Assembly: GCA_963674685.2 (NCBI GenBank)
Contig: CAXXWT010000007.1
Location: forward strand, 906,633 to 970,632
Length of the DNA: 64,000 nt
Reading direction: 5' to 3'
Source of the DNA: G963674685 sp963674685
Lineage (GTDB): Bacteria > Lernaellota > Lernaellaia > JACKCT01
Part shown: positions 9,423-17,296 of the stretch, one piece after another
How the letters are laid out: every line of letters begins with the position of its first letter
How positions within the stretch are numbered: the stretch's first letter is position 1
Translations under genes and position numbers: made by a program
The notes under the pieces: generated by a model
What the model saw: the letters and a program-made list of their open reading frames with translations, nothing else
What the model was told of the DNA's origin: nothing
Databases searched by the model: none

Positions 9423-9498
9423 ATGTCCACCTATTTTGTCAATAATTACAAATATTTAATTAATAATATGTCCAATTGGATGTCCATTCCAATGTCCA
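9423..9498 (-). promoter_or_regulatory. Phased atgtcca repeats upstream of fic
   Basis: The heptamer atgtcca occurs four times on the plus strand: at 9423, 9468, 9480 and 9492. The last three are spaced exactly 12 bp apart, about one helical turn, in an AT-rich stretch between fic and the next minus-strand gene. On the fic strand the motif reads tggacat. A ttgaca hexamer lies between the first and second copies. Autoregulation by the HTH-like end of the Fic protein is a reasonable guess, not shown. Confidence 0.5.
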
Positions 9499-9548
9499 TA
9501 TTATTGTCTTCGATAAAAAAATCAAGAATTTTCATGAAGTGTCGATTT

Positions 9549-11333
9549 TTATGAAGCCGCATTTTTCCGCTTTGGAAATAATATCAAGCCCAATGCGAAT
9601 ATCAGACCCAGGGCGGAAACAACGTCTCCGATAGTGTGGATGGGCGCGTTGCCGTAGAAAATTTTCAGATGGTGTTTTCCCGGCGGGATGCGCGCGAGGA
9701 TCGTGCCTTCCGGGGCTTTGGTTTCGAGTGCGTGGTCTTTGCCGTTTAAATGGGCTTTGACTCCGGGAAAGTAAAAGGACTCGAAAACCACGACGGCCGG
9801 GTCCAGTGTGCTAATCGTCGCCTCGACCGTATCAAATTCCCACGTAACATCGCTGATCGTAGCGCCTCCCTCGATGATGCTCAGCGGATTTTCCGCCGTG
9901 TGTTTCGGTTTGCGTTTGACGTCCGCGGGCAGAAAATCGTCCGACGCCATGCCCGTGATGCCCGCCCGGCGCACGTTGTGCGTGTTCATGAATTGCTCCA
10001 GCGTAACCAGCGCCGGATTGCCGATCGCCTCATGAACCTCGGCCGGCGCCGTTTCGTGATAGGCCATTTTTCGCGTGTCGAGGAAAAGGTACTTCGCCTT
10101 CGCGTAAGGCGTGTACAAAACGAGCGAAGCGAAGGCCAGCGCGGCGGCGCACGCAAAAAATGCCCGTTTGCCAAAATATCCGTCCGCCGCGGCGATCACG
10201 AAAACGGGCAACACTGACGCGGCGAACGTGGCGATCATCAAAAAACGCCATGGAAACTGCACGAACTTTAGAAGCGGCACGTATATCCAAAAAATCCGGG
10301 ACAGGGGCTGCGTGAAAAATATGGCCCCCATGATCATGAGCAGATATGGAATGATTCTTCTTTTGGCTTTGATAAAATATATGCCCGCAAGGCTGAGAAT
10401 CAAAAACGCCCAGTGCGCCAAGCCGAGTTGCAGGGACATCAGGTCTTTTGCGTCGCCGGGAGGCTGATAGCCCCAGCGCGGAATGAAAAGATCGGAAAAG
10501 GGGATGAAATGCCCGTCGAAGGCGAAATAACCCGTGGTCAGGTGCGCCTCGGACTGCACGGCGTTTTTCAGCACGAGGGCCGGAAGCCAGAAAAATGCGC
10601 CGACGGCAAGGCCCGTCGCCAAAACGATTCCTCCTTTGATCCAAAGCTTTCGCGGAAAGCGGATCAGAATCCACGCGAGGATCGCCGGGGAATAGATCAT
10701 GGCGCTGATGTTGTGGCAAAAGTTCAAGCAGCCGTAGGCCAGGGCGGCGGCGCCAAGGCATCGGCGGTCTTGCGTGTCGCAAAACAGCGCGAGGAAATAG
10801 ATCACCCAGGGGATGATGGCGAAACCGTAAAGCTCCGCCGCCGCCGCGCGAACGTAGAGATCGACGAGAAAGTAGGGGGCCAGGATATAACAGGTCGCCG
10901 CGACGAGGCCGGCGAGATTTTGTTGATGCTCATCGGATTTTTCGCGCAGGTATTGGAATTCGCGGCGCCCGAGAAGGAACATGCCCAGGGCCGCCAGGAG
11001 CGTGGCGACCAGATACGACATCTTCAAGGCCCACGTCATGGAAAGGCCGATAAGGTGAAACGGTTCGGCGACGAAATAGGCCAGAGGCGCGTAAAGACAA
11101 AGCAGCGGGGAGCCGTAGCCGAAATACATGTCCGCCGCCCAGCGGGGATAGAGATCGCCATGACGCACGCCCCGGTCCAGTTCGAAAAGGCGCGTTGCGT
11201 CCAGCCCCGCCGAATGCCCGAAGGTGGTGTAAGGGCTCAGGTTCGACCGTGAGACCACGAGGACCAGCGCGATCAGAATAAGATAAGGCCAGATGCGTTT
11301 GAGCGGATTCGCCGACATGCGTTTATTAATCAT
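9549..11333 (-). CDS. Large membrane protein, 6-pyruvoyl-tetrahydropterin-synthase-related type (YfhO/GT-C-like)
   Basis: About 594 residues with ~12 transmembrane helices and a soluble C-terminal beta domain. The early loop GLDATRLFELDRGVRHGDLYPRW... followed by FGYGSPL is typical of the PTPS-related membrane family, whose name is historical and implies no pterin chemistry. The tail (FESFYFPGVKAHLNG, then an IPPGKHHL strand and a last helix) is the usual YfhO-like C-terminal domain. These proteins are thought to act in envelope glycan modification. The frame is open to 11435, but the ATGs at 11333 and 11318 directly precede the first helix; I chose 11333, without a strong ribosome site. It is alone in its transcription unit as far as I can see. 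Confidence 0.7.
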   Translation of the reverse strand: MINKRMSANPLKRIWPYLILIALVLVVSRSNLSPYTTFGHSAGLDATRLFELDRGVRHGDLYPRWAADMYFGYGSPLLCLYAPLAYFVAEPFHLIGLSMTWALKMSYLVATLLAALGMFLLGRREFQYLREKSDEHQQNLAGLVAATCYILAPYFLVDLYVRAAAAELYGFAIIPWVIYFLALFCDTQDRRCLGAAALAYGCLNFCHNISAMIYSPAILAWILIRFPRKLWIKGGIVLATGLAVGAFFWLPALVLKNAVQSEAHLTTGYFAFDGHFIPFSDLFIPRWGYQPPGDAKDLMSLQLGLAHWAFLILSLAGIYFIKAKRRIIPYLLMIMGAIFFTQPLSRIFWIYVPLLKFVQFPWRFLMIATFAASVLPVFVIAAADGYFGKRAFFACAAALAFASLVLYTPYAKAKYLFLDTRKMAYHETAPAEVHEAIGNPALVTLEQFMNTHNVRRAGITGMASDDFLPADVKRKPKHTAENPLSIIEGGATISDVTWEFDTVEATISTLDPAVVVFESFYFPGVKAHLNGKDHALETKAPEGTILARIPPGKHHLKIFYGNAPIHTIGDVVSALGLIFALGLILFPKRKNAAS

Positions 11334-11704
11334 CGCACCGGAGATTTGGTCAAGCGCCGTGCGTGCTGCGCAGGATTTTCGAATTGCGAATGCGGAAATC
11401 AGATAGCATGTCAATTCCTTGCCGGTTCGAATCACACCCGCTCATTGCCGATCTTCGCTGGCGCGAAGATACGGCTGGACATTCGCGGCTCTGTGACCTC
11501 GAAACAGGCAAATTCTTCCCTCCCGGGCAAATAAGAAGCGGTGGGATTTGCCTGTTCGTTATAGGGCTCAAAAGCTATTAATTACTTTATGAAATATACT
11601 GTAACTTATTGATATCTATGAAATAAATACAAGTTATATTTCGCGTATTATCGATTGGCACGCCCCTTGCTCAACTCCCGGTGGAGAAACTACCGGGAGC
11701 AACG
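11334..11704. other. Repeat-containing intergenic region
   Basis: No ORF with support. It contains an arm of the palindromic repeat family (11435-11491), an 8-bp perfect hairpin within it (11451-11470), and a 10-bp inverted repeat (acaggcaaat at 11504-11513 with its complement at 11546-11555). The final ~120 bp are AT-rich and probably hold the promoter of the downstream lipoprotein gene, though I could not fix the hexamers. Confidence 0.5.
11435..11491 (-). repeat. Palindromic repeat family, solo arm (copy 2)
   Basis: Starts cacccgctcatt and ends ttcgcggctc over 57 nt, matching the left arm of the complete copy at 44267-44416 at both ends. The middle carries its own hairpin, atcttcgc/gcgaagat with a 4-nt loop. 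Confidence 0.55.
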
Positions 11705-12184
11705 ATGCACCGCGTTGGCATAATTCTATTGGCAGTCCTGATCACCGCATTCGTCCTTTCTTGCGAGGACGATTTCATGACGGAAGAATCCGCGGTGGCG
11801 ACCAACGAAGCGGGTCAGACGATCAAGCTTTCGGTGACTCCCGATAATCTGGATGTTTTTTCCGGCGGCGCCGCCACGGTTTTGGTGGAGCTATACGGAG
11901 CCGACGGATCGCCCATCGAACGGGCCGACGTAGTCGTCACTTCGACCATCGGCGCCCTGGGAGAAAACAGCCTGATCACCGACGTGGACGGAGTCGCCAT
12001 AACGACATTAAGCGCGACGGGGATGTCCGGGTACTCGGCGGTCGTGGCCACGTACAAAGCCATGCAGGTCAGGGTTTCCGTGGATTTCTGGGAAGGCGAT
12101 CCGGAAGGAAGCGCCGAATCCGGCGGCGGCGTCAATCTGGATGATGACGAGACAGGCGACGAGACAACGGAAGAAACCGCCTGA
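11705..12184 (+). CDS. Lipoprotein with a bacterial Ig-like domain
   Basis: About 159 residues. A signal peptide of ~20 residues ends in the lipobox FVLSC, so the mature protein should be lipid-anchored. Residues ~35-130 form a Big_1-type Ig-like domain (VTPDNLDVFSGGAATVLVELYGADGSPI, then ...TIGALGENSLITDVDGVAITTLSA), common in invasin-like and other surface proteins. The C-terminus is acidic and Gly/Asp/Glu-rich. The frame is open eight codons earlier, but the ATG at 11705, preceded by cgggag, gives the proper signal peptide. It stands alone and is followed by a hairpin and a clear terminator. Confidence 0.75.
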   Translation: MHRVGIILLAVLITAFVLSCEDDFMTEESAVATNEAGQTIKLSVTPDNLDVFSGGAATVLVELYGADGSPIERADVVVTSTIGALGENSLITDVDGVAITTLSATGMSGYSAVVATYKAMQVRVSVDFWEGDPEGSAESGGGVNLDDDETGDETTEETA

Positions 12185-12294
12185 TTTGCGACGTACTTTG
12201 AAAATTGAATCGAAAAAAAAACGCAAACCGCGTCATCCCATCGGCGAATTCATTTCGCTCACCGGATGAAACGGTTTTCGTGGGGGTCGAACCT

Positions 12295-12346
12295 GATCCC
12301 AAGCACAGGGACATATGCCGCAAGCATATAACGCGTGCTTAGGATC
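12295..12346 (+). ncRNA. Nested stem-loop, candidate structured RNA or 3'-UTR element
   Basis: An outer stem pairs 12295-12306 with 12335-12346 (gatcccaagcac with gtgcttaggatc, one C-A mismatch). It encloses a 6-bp inner stem, atatgc (12313-12318) with gcatat (12324-12329). It lies 110 nt after the lipoprotein stop and 28 nt before an intrinsic terminator. It does not match any riboswitch I recognise (the GEMM conserved parts are absent). It may be a small RNA or just a stable 3' UTR. Confidence 0.35.
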
Positions 12347-12373
12347 TTAAGCCCAAGGCCCGTCACACTGGAG

Positions 12374-12405
12374 AGTCGGTCAGCAATAGCGGCCGACTTT
12401 TTTTT
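12374..12405 (+). terminator. Intrinsic terminator used as group II intron target
   Basis: An 8-bp stem, agtcggtc (12374-12381) with ggccgact (12391-12398), a 9-nt loop, and eight T residues ending at 12405. It terminates the lipoprotein transcript. The intron begins at the very next base, the insertion preference known for class IIC introns. Confidence 0.85.
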
Positions 12406-14271
12406 GTGTGCCGAGCATGCACGTCAACTTGGGGGTGTAAGTCCCCTGCCCAACCTGACGGAGGTGAAGGGCTAGCGAAGCGCAAGGGCGCCGTCGCGAG
12501 GCGTCGTCTGAAGGAAGCGTGTAGCAAAGCCGCGACCTGACGAACAGAAACCGGATGTGAGGCAGTCCTTGCCGGACGAGCGAGCAAATGATCGCGAAGT
12601 CCATATCCGTCAAGGGCATCGGCTGTAAATCCGGCGGGTGCGCGGTGAAGGTTGTCGTGCTTACCTCGGGAGGTCTGCTTCGTGTCCCGGATTCGGGACT
12701 GAGGTCGTCGCGAGGCGTCCTGACCGCGTTGCAGAAGTCAGCAGAGGGCATAGTAGGCGATATCGCCGAAGGCCCGAACGGTATGGAGCGGCAAGTAGAG
12801 ACGAGGATTCTCATGGGCGGCATTTGTCGGAAAATCCAGTTGGAATTGGCCTTGGAAACGAAGGGTAGGGGTGAAGCCCCGATGGTCGTTTCCGAAGGGA
12901 TCGAACCGTCCGTGGCGTCCCCCGGCCCCGAAAGCCCGGCGTCAACCTCAAGTCTCATGGAGGAAGTGCTCGAACGGGAAAACCTGAAAGCAGCTTACAA
13001 ACGGGTCAAGCGGAACAAAGGCGGCCCCGGCGTGGACGGCGTGACAGTCGAAAGGCTGGCGGAACAGATCAACGTCCATTGGCCGAGGATCGGCGAGGAA
13101 CTTCTCAAGGGGACCTACAAGCCGGCGCCTGTAAAACGGGTTGAGATACCAAAGCCCAACGGCGGCGTCCGAAAACTGGGCGTGCCCACGGCGATGGATC
13201 GACTCATCCAGCAGGCGTTGCTTCAAGTCCTTCAGGAACGCTGGGATCGGACGTTTTCGGACAACAGCTTCGGCTTTCGTCCCGGTCGATCGGCTCATCA
13301 GGCGGTGGCCAAGGCGCAAAGCTACATCGCCAAAGGCTGCGGCTTCGTCGTGGACATCGATCTGGAGAAATTCTTCGATCGCGTGAACCACGACATGCTG
13401 ATGGGGCGCATCGCCAAACGCATTTCCGACAAGCGCGTCCTCAAACTGATCCGCGCATTTCTCAATGCCGGCGTCATGGAAAACGGACTGGTCGGCCCAA
13501 CGACCGAAGGCACTCCGCAGGGCGGTCCGCTTTCTCCGCTTTTGTCCAACATCGTGCTCGACGATCTCGACCGGGAGCTTGAAAAGCGCGGTCTGCCTTT
13601 CGTCCGTTATGCTGACGATTGCAACATCTATGTTCGCAGCGAAAGGGCGGGGCGTCGCGTGATGGAAAGCGTCAGTCGCTTCATCGAACGCAAACTCAAG
13701 CTGAAGGTCAACGCATCCAAAAGCGCGGTGGACAGACCCGTGCGGCGCAAATTTCTCGGATTCAGCTTCACCAGTGGAGTAAACGCAAAACGGCGAATAT
13801 CGCCGCAGGCGCTCGACCGCTTCAAGGAGCGAGTCCGTGATCTAACGCGCCGAACCCGAACGGTAAGTCTGAAAAAGATGATCGAAGACCTGAATCGCTT
13901 CCTCCGAGGATGGCTCGGGTACTTCGGATTCTGCGAGACGCCTTCGGTGCTTGGTAAACTCGACGAATGGATCAGGCGACGGCTCCGATGCGTGGCCTGG
14001 AAGCAGTGGAAGCGAGGCAAAGTCCGCTTCAGGGAACTGAGAAAGCGCGGCGTGGGAAAGGACCTGGCGGCACAAACCGCAGGCAGTCCCCACGGACCGT
14101 GGCGTATCAGCATGAGCCCGGCGCTTAGCATCGCATTTAAAAACTGTTGCTTTCGCTCGCTCGACCTTATAGACCTGGACCCGAGGTAGAATGCTGAACC
14201 AACCGAACCGCCGTGGTACGGACCCGTATGCCCGGTGGTGTGACAGGGAAAGCCCGCGAGGGCTTACCTAT
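12406..14271 (+). mobile_element. Group IIC intron, apparently full length
   Basis: A self-splicing retroelement of about 1.87 kb. The 5' end reads gtgtg (GUGYG rule) directly after the terminator T-run. Domain I features follow (gggggtgtaagtcccc hairpin, then caacctgacggaggtgaagg), as in class C introns. The RT/maturase gene sits in domain IV. Domain V is at 14207-14239 (accgccgtgg, tacggacccgta, ggtggt), and a domain VI hairpin (aagccc/gggctt) ends in ttacctat at about 14271. The 3' end is assigned by similarity to class C ends and could be off by a few bases. Both ends and the ORF are intact, so it may still be active. Confidence 0.85.
12882..14189 (+). CDS. ltrA: Group II intron reverse transcriptase/maturase (class C)
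   Basis: Copies and splices its own intron. About 435 residues: RT fingers/palm with GGPGVDGVTVE, IPKPNGGVRKLGVP, FGFRPGRSAHQA, VDIDLEKFFDRVNHD, GTPQGGPLSPLLSNI, and the catalytic FVRYADD (Tyr243). Then a GIIM maturase/X domain (FLRGWLGYFGF, ...WIRRRLRCVAWKQWKR). There is no HNH endonuclease, as usual for class C. The frame is open back to 12588, but that part overlaps ribozyme domains. The ATG at 12882, preceded by a gggtaggggtg stretch and followed by SEGIEPSV...LMEEVLERENL, fits family N-termini best; 12813 is an alternative. Confidence 0.92.
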   Translation: MVVSEGIEPSVASPGPESPASTSSLMEEVLERENLKAAYKRVKRNKGGPGVDGVTVERLAEQINVHWPRIGEELLKGTYKPAPVKRVEIPKPNGGVRKLGVPTAMDRLIQQALLQVLQERWDRTFSDNSFGFRPGRSAHQAVAKAQSYIAKGCGFVVDIDLEKFFDRVNHDMLMGRIAKRISDKRVLKLIRAFLNAGVMENGLVGPTTEGTPQGGPLSPLLSNIVLDDLDRELEKRGLPFVRYADDCNIYVRSERAGRRVMESVSRFIERKLKLKVNASKSAVDRPVRRKFLGFSFTSGVNAKRRISPQALDRFKERVRDLTRRTRTVSLKKMIEDLNRFLRGWLGYFGFCETPSVLGKLDEWIRRRLRCVAWKQWKRGKVRFRELRKRGVGKDLAAQTAGSPHGPWRISMSPALSIAFKNCCFRSLDLIDLDPR

Positions 14272-14312
14272 GTCGATTTTAAATTCGGCTCTTCATTTAA
14301 TCGTCACTACAA

Positions 14313-14711
14313 TCAAAACATTCGTTCGGTGGATTTCGGATCGTAGGCCCCATCGCCTTTGAAATTCCAATAACTGTCTCTTTCCGGGTGCAGGCGGCGG
14401 TCCAGCAGATCCTTGCGGGCGATTCTGAAAATTAATCCATAAGGCGTGAAAGCGAAAACAAAAAGGATCGTCAACACAATCCGCGTCATGACCCAGGAGA
14501 TTTTATCCGCCACGAACATGCCGCCCTTGTAAACAGGCCGCATAACGGGAGGCAGAGCGAATCCCAATATGGCGCTAACGGCGCCCGCGCCCATAAAGCA
14601 GTAGGCGTAGGGAGCGCCGTGGTAAAGGCGCAATCCTCCGATGACATTCAACAGGACGCCCAGCGTCAGGCTGAATTTCCAGATGTCTCCCGGTTTTTCC
14701 TTGCGTTTCAT
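14313..14711 (-). CDS. SxtJ-family membrane protein
   Basis: A 132-residue protein with three to four hydrophobic helices and a charged C-terminal tail. The GAVSAILGFALPPVMRPVYKGG region, the W-V-M-T-R-I-V-L-T-I-L-F-V-F-AFTPYGLIFR helix, and the closing D-SYW segment are typical of SxtJ. This small membrane protein is habitually encoded next to NodU/CmcH carbamoyltransferases; its biochemical role is unknown. It lies 33 bp downstream of the carbamoyltransferase gene on the same strand, so the two are probably one operon. The usual DUF5989 microprotein is not found between them. Confidence 0.8.
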   Translation of the reverse strand: MKRKEKPGDIWKFSLTLGVLLNVIGGLRLYHGAPYAYCFMGAGAVSAILGFALPPVMRPVYKGGMFVADKISWVMTRIVLTILFVFAFTPYGLIFRIARKDLLDRRLHPERDSYWNFKGDGAYDPKSTERMF

Positions 14712-14744
14712 ATATCCATCCCGGCGGCGGAATTATTTGTTATA

Positions 14745-16565
14745 TCAATCCGGCGGAAATTCTTTTTTCCAGTCAGATTTTTCCTTGAGCGGCGGCTGAT
14801 CCGTTTTGTCGATAAAGAAGTCGCCCATGACCAGAAAATCCATTTCCGTTCGCATGAAACAGCGATACGCATCGTCCGGCGTGCACACAATCGGCTCGCC
14901 ACGCACGTTGAAACTCGTGTTGATGACAACGGGAACTCCCGTGTGCTTACGCACGCGGTCGATTAAGTCGAAATAGATGGCGTTATCACGCTGACTGACC
15001 GTTTGCAGGCGCGCCGAGCCGTCCACGTGCGTGATGGCGGGAATCGAAGAGCGCGGCGTATTGAGTAGCTCCATGCCGTTTCGCTCCTTTTCCTCTTCGG
15101 TCAGTTCCTTCATATGCTCGGGCCGCACGTTGGCCACGATCAGCATGTAGGGCGATTCGCCATCGAACTCGAACCACTCGTGCGCGCGGCCGGCCATGAC
15201 CGTGGGCGCGAAGGGGCGGAAGGATTCGCGGTATTTGATCTTGAGGTTCATGATGCGCTGCATGCTCGTCGAACGGGCGTCGCCGATGATCGAACGGCCG
15301 CCCAGAGCTCTGGGGCCGAACTCCATGCGCCCCTGAAACCAACCCACGACCTTGTTGTCGATGATTTTTCGGGCCGTTTCCTCCAGCAGTTCGTCGCGCT
15401 CCATGAACTGATAGGGAACGTTTCGTCTTTCCAGATAGGCGCGGATCTTGTCGTTGGAAAAATCCGGACCCAGGTATGACGCCTTTTGCAGATCGAAGGA
15501 TCCTTTTAGCGCCGGCTTCGGATTGTCCAGGTATTGATGCCAGGCAAACAGCGCCGCGCCCAGAGCGCCGCCGGCGTCTCCGGCCGCGGGTTGTATCCAG
15601 ATATTTTCAAAAGGCCCTTCCCGCAGGAGCCGTCCATTGGCCACGCAGTTCAGCGCCACGCCCCCGGCCAGGCAGAGATTTTTCTCACCGGTTTCTTTGT
15701 GGAGATGGCGCCCCATGCGAAGGACGATCTCCTCGGTCACAAGCTGAATCGAGCGGGCCACGTCCATGTAGCGTTTTTCCATTTTGGATTCGGGCTGCCG
15801 CGGCGGGCCGCCGAAAAGCTTGTTGAACTTTGGACCGGTCATGCGCATGCCTACGATGTAGGAAAAATACTTTGGATTCAGGCGAAAGGAACCGTCTTCC
15901 TTGAGGTCGATGAGGTGTTCGTAAATGGCGTCGACGTATTTCGGCTCCCCGTACGGCGCCAGGCCCATGAGCTTGTACTCGCCGGAATTCACGCGAAAGC
16001 CGCAGTATGCGGTGAAGGCCGAGTATAAAAGTCCGATGGAATGGGGAAAGCGTATGTCGGCGAGCATTTTGATTTTGTTGCCTTCGCCGACGCCGTAGGA
16101 CGTGGTGGTCCACTCGCCGACGCCGTCCACGGTTAAAAAGGCCGCCCGATCGAACGGCGACGGGAAAAACGCGGATGCGGCGTGGGACTGATGATGCTCG
16201 GGGAAAAGAATTTCGCCCTTGTAGCCAAGCTCACGTTCGACCACTCTGGGAATGAGCATTTTGGCGCCGATCCATGTGGGCATGGAGTGTAAAAAGAGCC
16301 TGAATCCCGCCGGCGCTTCATTGAGAAAGCATTTTAAAAGGCGCTCGAATTTGCGGAACGGCTTGTCGTAAAAAACGACGTAATCCAGATCGTCGGTTTT
16401 GATCCCGCCGATTTGAAGCACCGATTCAACGGCGTTTTCCGGCCAGTCGGAATCGTGCTTCTTTCGAGTGAATCGCTCTTCCTGCGCCGCCGCAATAATG
16501 TCGCCGTCTACGACCAGGGCTGCCGCGGAATCGTGATAAAAAGCGCTGATCCCAAGAATCTTCAA
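14745..16565 (-). CDS. NodU/CmcH-family O-carbamoyltransferase
   Basis: Transfers a carbamoyl group from carbamoyl phosphate, via a carbamoyl-adenylate, to a hydroxyl of a sugar or natural product. The 606 residues match the TobZ/NodU length. It opens with LGISAFYHDSAAALV (Kae1-like fold) and has EEERFTRKKHD-like, HHQSHAASAFFPSPF (catalytic His pair), and LCLAGGVALNCVANGRL motifs. The C-terminal YrdC-like/NodU end has EFGPRALGGRSI and TSFNVRGEPIV. The start is TTG; it is supported by GGAG seven bases upstream and by the family N-terminus MKILGISAFYHD. Paired with SxtJ. With no biosynthetic cluster around it, an envelope-glycan substrate is a guess. Confidence 0.92.
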   Translation of the reverse strand: MKILGISAFYHDSAAALVVDGDIIAAAQEERFTRKKHDSDWPENAVESVLQIGGIKTDDLDYVVFYDKPFRKFERLLKCFLNEAPAGFRLFLHSMPTWIGAKMLIPRVVERELGYKGEILFPEHHQSHAASAFFPSPFDRAAFLTVDGVGEWTTTSYGVGEGNKIKMLADIRFPHSIGLLYSAFTAYCGFRVNSGEYKLMGLAPYGEPKYVDAIYEHLIDLKEDGSFRLNPKYFSYIVGMRMTGPKFNKLFGGPPRQPESKMEKRYMDVARSIQLVTEEIVLRMGRHLHKETGEKNLCLAGGVALNCVANGRLLREGPFENIWIQPAAGDAGGALGAALFAWHQYLDNPKPALKGSFDLQKASYLGPDFSNDKIRAYLERRNVPYQFMERDELLEETARKIIDNKVVGWFQGRMEFGPRALGGRSIIGDARSTSMQRIMNLKIKYRESFRPFAPTVMAGRAHEWFEFDGESPYMLIVANVRPEHMKELTEEEKERNGMELLNTPRSSIPAITHVDGSARLQTVSQRDNAIYFDLIDRVRKHTGVPVVINTSFNVRGEPIVCTPDDAYRCFMRTEMDFLVMGDFFIDKTDQPPLKEKSDWKKEFPPD

Positions 16566-16967
16566 CTCAATACTCCATGCGTCGAATTCGACGGAGGATA
16601 TGGAATATCACAGGGGTTGCAGGGGGTCAATTGGAACAGTGGTTAGTGATTAGCAAAGGATGAAGCACTGACAGGATCTTGCAAACGCGGGTGGCATCAT
16701 GGACAAGCGCCCTCGCATCCGCCTTCGCTGACGCTCAGACTCGACTTCGTGCGCGGCTCTGTTGCAATCGCGCCGAGGCACACGCAAAAACGGAGCCGCG
16801 AGCGGCAAAATCGCCGTCAGGCGATGAGCGAGCGGGTGTGCATCGAATCCGCAATACATGCATCTTAATAACGCAGATTTCCAAAGACTGCGCGATTATC
16901 GCGGATGGAATCCGCTCTTACAATGCATATTTACAAAACCCGAAACCCGAAACCCGGAATCCGAATT
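16566..16967. other. Intergenic region with palindromic repeat
   Basis: No supported ORF. It contains a full copy of the palindromic repeat family (16702-16838), preceded by a short ggtggcatcatggacaagcg related to the terminal repeat of the 48.0-kb element. Around 16936-16965 is a run of cgaaaccc-type short repeats. It runs directly into the 104-bp tandem array. Confidence 0.5.
16702..16838. repeat. Palindromic repeat family, two arms (copy 3)
   Basis: The left arm ends gcgcggctc at 16759 and contains cgccttcgctgacgctc. The right arm starts gagccgcgagcggcaaaa at 16793 and ends gagcgagcgggtg at 16838, followed by tgcatcgaat as at the outer edge of the 44.3-kb copy. The inner spacer is about 33 nt. 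The layout matches the complete copy at 44267-44416. Confidence 0.6.
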
Positions 16968-17296
16968 GATCACATCGTGGTGCAGATATGCGCTTCTTTC
17001 GATGTCCATGGCATCAAGTTTTCCGAGGCCATGTGAGGCGATGTAAAACGCATCCGTGAGAATTTGTTCACGATCACATCGTGGTGCGGTTATGCGCTTC
17101 TTTCGACGTCCATGGCATCAAGTTTTCCGAGGCCATGCGAGGCGATGCAAGACGCATCCGTGAGAATTTGTTCACGATCACATCGTGGTGCAGATATGCG
17201 CTTTTTTCGACGTCCATGGCATCAAGTTTTCCGAGGCCATGCGAGGCGACGCAAGACGCATCCGTGAGAATTTGTTCACGATCACATCGTGGTGCA
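16968..17296. repeat. 104-bp tandem repeat array
   Basis: The start motif gatcacatcgtggtgc occurs at 16968, 17072, 17176 and 17280: three full units of exactly 104 bp plus a partial fourth. Each unit carries a ccatggc/gccatg inverted pair around aagttttccgag, a gatgc/gcatc hairpin, and ends gtgagaatttgttcac. The partial fourth copy is the last few codons and stop of the minus-strand lipoprotein gene, so the array seems to have grown from that gene's 3' end. 104 is not a multiple of three and there are no spacers of CRISPR type. Confidence 0.9.

Noticed and set aside
10413..11252. 279-codon plus-strand ORF
   Set aside because: Shadow of the membrane protein on the minus strand.
11425..11440. 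tRNA T-arm (ggttcgaatcac)
   Set aside because: No acceptor, D or anticodon arms at the right spacing; it belongs to the repeat region.
12273..12300. Minus-strand tRNA T-loop (ggttcgaccccc)
   Set aside because: No cloverleaf can be built around it.
16968..17296. Tandem repeats as a CRISPR array
   Set aside because: Units are identical over their whole 104 bp; no unique spacers, no cas genes.
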